Positions 61,971-63,848 of a stretch of DNA of 63,848 nt are shown in pieces. The notes beneath the pieces were generated by a model that worked only from the letters and a program-made list of their open reading frames with translations, ran no database searches and was not told the origin of the DNA. Positions within the stretch are counted from its first letter, which is position 1. Each line of letters starts with the position of its first letter. This DNA is from Rhizobiales bacterium 32-66-11 (GTDB lineage Bacteria > Pseudomonadota > Alphaproteobacteria > Rhizobiales > Xanthobacteraceae), in the NCBI GenBank assembly GCA_002304505.1, contig NCEH01000016.1:1-63848 (forward strand), read 5' to 3'. The translations under genes and the position numbers were made by a program.

Positions 61971-62013
61971 ACCCGCTGGCGCGCGATGCTGGGGGGCTAA
62001 GCGCCAGCGGACG

Positions 62014-62047
62014 CCGGGCCTGAGGCGCTTACCCGTCTCAGGCCCGG
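62014..62047 (+). terminator. Hairpin after the liv operon
   Basis: CCGGGCCTGAG (62014-62024) and CTCAGGCCCGG (62037-62047) form a perfect 11-bp stem. A nearby GCTGGCGC/GCGCCAGC pair spans 61975-62008. No T-run follows. It lies between convergent liv and lactonase-like genes. Confidence 0.55.
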
Positions 62048-62055
62048 CCCCGGTC

Positions 62056-62106
62056 CAGCTCAGCCCCCTTGGCCAGATCAGCCCCTTGGCCAGCTCAGCC
62101 CTTGGG
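62056..62106. repeat. Three 16-18-bp tandem repeats at the lactonase-like gene end
   Basis: CAGCTCAGCCCCCTTGGC, CAGATCAGCCCCTTGGC and CAGCTCAGCCCTTGGG are arranged head to tail. The third copy includes the minus-strand stop codon and last codons of the metallo-beta-lactamase-fold gene, so the 3' end of that gene has been copied outward. Confidence 0.8.
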
Positions 62107-62895
62107 ATCCGCGTCGAGGCGCAGGACCACGCCCTCCAGGCCCGGAGCGGGCGCGGGATAGCGGTCGAACAGGATCGGATCGTGCCCGGGAATGATGGCC
62201 GAGCGGTCGCTGGCCAATGCCCGCAGCCGGTCATAGCCCTCCAGCGTATCGGCAAGGCTGTGCAGGATCGGGAAGGCCCGGCCCTGCTCCATATTGGCGT
62301 AGAAATGGCTCGCATCCGAGGCCAGCACGAGCCAGCCGCGCCGCGTCCACACCCGCACCACCTGGAGCCCCTTGCTGTGGCCACCCACGTGGTGGACGCT
62401 GATGCCGGGCGCCACCTCCGCCGTGCCGTCATGGAACTGCACGCGGCCGGCATAGACCTTGCGCACCATGGCCACGACGTCTTCCTCCTCGAACGGCATC
62501 TTCAGCGCGCCGTGGCACATGCAGCGGCCGGTGCAATAGCCCATCTCGATATCCTGGAGATGATACTTCGCCTTGGGGAACAGATCGTAATTGCCGCTGT
62601 GGTCATAATGCATGTGCGAGATGATCACGTCCTCGACCGTATCCGGGTCGATGCCGATGCATTTGAGGCCCGCGCCGGGCGAGCGCAGGAACTGCCGCTT
62701 GCGCTTTTGCGCCATGGCCTCGTCGAAGCCGGTGTCGAGGATGAGGGTGCGGCCGTTGCCCTTGATGGCCCACACGAAATAATCGAGCGGCATGGGCACG
62801 TCATGGGCATCGCCGCCGACGAAATTGTGCGCCGAAGTGGCCGCGGGATTATGCGCATAATGCACCGCATAGACTTCATATGGTTCGAGCGCCAT
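62095..62895 (-). CDS. Metallo-beta-lactamase-fold hydrolase, N-acyl homoserine lactonase-like
   Basis: The 266-residue protein has the dinuclear zinc motif ISHMHYDHSGN, further ligands HHVGGHSKG, ASDASHF and IIPGHDP. This is the AHL-lactonase-like arrangement. In a catabolic locus it more likely opens a lactone intermediate than quenches quorum signals. The start is ATG 62895. The alpha/beta hydrolase gene lies 112 bases upstream on the same strand, and the liv operon is convergent. Confidence 0.9.
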   Translation of the reverse strand: MALEPYEVYAVHYAHNPAATSAHNFVGGDAHDVPMPLDYFVWAIKGNGRTLILDTGFDEAMAQKRKRQFLRSPGAGLKCIGIDPDTVEDVIISHMHYDHSGNYDLFPKAKYHLQDIEMGYCTGRCMCHGALKMPFEEEDVVAMVRKVYAGRVQFHDGTAEVAPGISVHHVGGHSKGLQVVRVWTRRGWLVLASDASHFYANMEQGRAFPILHSLADTLEGYDRLRALASDRSAIIPGHDPILFDRYPAPAPGLEGVVLRLDADPKG

Positions 62896-63007
62896 TTGCT
62901 CCTCCCGTCATGGGCCTCGCCGCGCGCGGCCCGCCCTTGTTTGCTGCTCTTGTCATGCGAGCATTACGAGTTTGCCGCCGCGAAGCCTTGCGGCCCGCGG
63001 CGGGTGG

Positions 63008-63848
63008 TCAGTTGTTGGCCATGAAATCCAGTTCCGGCAGAAGAAAGGTGCGGAACAGTGGGTAATTCTCGATCATGGGGAAATGCCCCATGCCCTGCAT
63101 CTCGGTATAGCGGCAGCCGGGGATGGCGGCGGCCACCTCGGCGGTCATGGCCGGCGTGCAGGAATAATCATAGCTTCCCGTCAGCAGGCTGACCTTACAG
63201 ATGTCCGTGTCGATGGTCTTGATGTGCGCACGGGCGTCGAAGTCCATGCTGTAGAACATCACGTCGCCCCGATAGACGCCGGGACCGGATTGCGAATAAT
63301 ACCACCAATTGTCGCGCTTGCCGTCTTCCGGGCTCTGGGGCGCGTTGAGGCCGAAGGTATAGGTGGCGACAAGCTCGCCGCCGTGAACCGCCGGATGCAG
63401 CAGGAAGTCATTGTAGCGCCCGGGCGCATGGGCCGCGCTTTCGAGGCCGATCACGCCGCGGATCCGCCCCTGGAAATCGCTCGCCACCCGCAGCACGATG
63501 GCCCCGCCCATGGAGCAGCCCATGAAAACCGGCCGCTCGACGCCGAGCGCCATCCAGACCGCCTCGATGGCGGCGAGATAATCCTCGGTCGTCAGCTCGT
63601 AGGGCTCCAGCCACCATTCGGCCGGCGGATCGGAGCGGCCGTGCCGGGGCAGGTCGAAGCAGATGACGCGGAAGCGGTCGGTGACCTCTGCGTCATTCAG
63701 CAGATGGCGGAACTGCCGGCTGTCGGCCCCGGCGGTGTGCAGGCAGATCAGCGGAATGCCCGCGCCGGCCTCCTCCACGAAGATCCGGTGCGCGCGCCCC
63801 TTGATGGCGACCTTCAAATAGCGTCCGAGGATGGGTTCGAAATCAGGC
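63008..63848 (-). CDS. Alpha/beta hydrolase, 5' partial
   Basis: The frame stays open to the window edge, reading FEPILGRYLKVAIKGRAHRIF before the first possible start (TTG 63815-63817), so the gene begins outside. The fold is clear: oxyanion region LICLHTAGADSRQFRHLL, nucleophile in MGCSMGGAIV, acid near LLTGSYDYSCTP and histidine in QGMGHFPMIENYP. It is a carboxylesterase or C-C hydrolase-type enzyme, cytoplasmic. With the lactonase-like gene it suggests hydrolytic steps of the same pathway. Confidence 0.9.
   Translation of the reverse strand, partial: PDFEPILGRYLKVAIKGRAHRIFVEEAGAGIPLICLHTAGADSRQFRHLLNDAEVTDRFRVICFDLPRHGRSDPPAEWWLEPYELTTEDYLAAIEAVWMALGVERPVFMGCSMGGAIVLRVASDFQGRIRGVIGLESAAHAPGRYNDFLLHPAVHGGELVATYTFGLNAPQSPEDGKRDNWWYYSQSGPGVYRGDVMFYSMDFDARAHIKTIDTDICKVSLLTGSYDYSCTPAMTAEVAAAIPGCRYTEMQGMGHFPMIENYPLFRTFLLPELDFMANN

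Noticed and set aside
1..63848. CRISPR array, prophage, toxin-antitoxin or secondary-metabolite cluster
   Set aside because: I looked for regularly spaced repeats, phage structural genes, paired small toxin/antitoxin ORFs and large multidomain synthases, and saw none.

Overview
The window is high-GC chromosomal DNA from an alphaproteobacterium, most likely of the Rhizobiales/Hyphomicrobiales and perhaps near Xanthobacteraceae. This rests on the chvI-chvG pair beside pckA, a short HPr kinase with a mannose-type EIIA and HPr, a tandem cold-shock-domain protein, and several GTG or TTG starts. The taxonomic placement is inference; no 16S gene is present.

Bases 1-22,700 are mostly core genome: cold-shock protein (partial), engB, rpmH-rnpA-yidC, a YbaL-type antiporter, leuD, leuC, two cytochrome b561 genes, a minizincin-type metallopeptidase, an MFS transporter, pckA, a HugZ-like protein, chvI-chvG-hprK-EIIA-HPr, a second histidine kinase and tRNA-Arg(ACG). 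A perfect 16-bp palindrome at 22200-22215 matches the parS core and, with rpmH-rnpA-yidC, suggests an origin-proximal location. Several genes here are damaged. yceI is interrupted by an antisense fragment of a 5-formyltetrahydrofolate cyclo-ligase-like gene. pckA has lost an internal block including part of its P-loop and is frameshifted. The second histidine kinase appears to lack most of its second transmembrane segment.

Bases 23,200-37,700 form an aromatic meta-cleavage catabolic block: a Tat-exported amidohydrolase, a branched-chain-type ABC importer (livFGMHK order), a C-terminally truncated 2-keto-4-pentenoate hydratase, an MhpA-type flavin hydroxylase, an IclR/MhpR-like regulator, a vicinal-oxygen-chelate extradiol dioxygenase, an MhpC-type hydrolase, a fumarylacetoacetate-hydrolase-family enzyme and an SDR. 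A 161-bp element with IS5-like ends and a TAA target duplication lies in the central control region. The terminal aldolase and acetaldehyde dehydrogenase are absent here.

Bases 38,000-50,700 hold amino-acid/amine metabolism: a DadA-type dehydrogenase behind a tandem glycine riboswitch, a tartrate/D-malate dehydrogenase-succinate semialdehyde dehydrogenase-cupin operon with a LysR regulator, a HAD protein paired with an amine-oxidase-like flavoprotein, and a polar amino acid ABC importer with its own LysR gene.

Bases 51,500-63,848 are a third catabolic block: LysR, a class III CoA-transferase, an SDR lacking its catalytic tyrosine, a carboxymuconolactone-decarboxylase-like protein, an aldehyde dehydrogenase, a complete branched-chain-type ABC importer, a metallo-beta-lactamase-fold lactonase-like enzyme and an alpha/beta hydrolase (partial). 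The set suggests uptake and breakdown of an unidentified carbonyl or lactone-forming acid. It is the best candidate in the window for an undescribed pathway.
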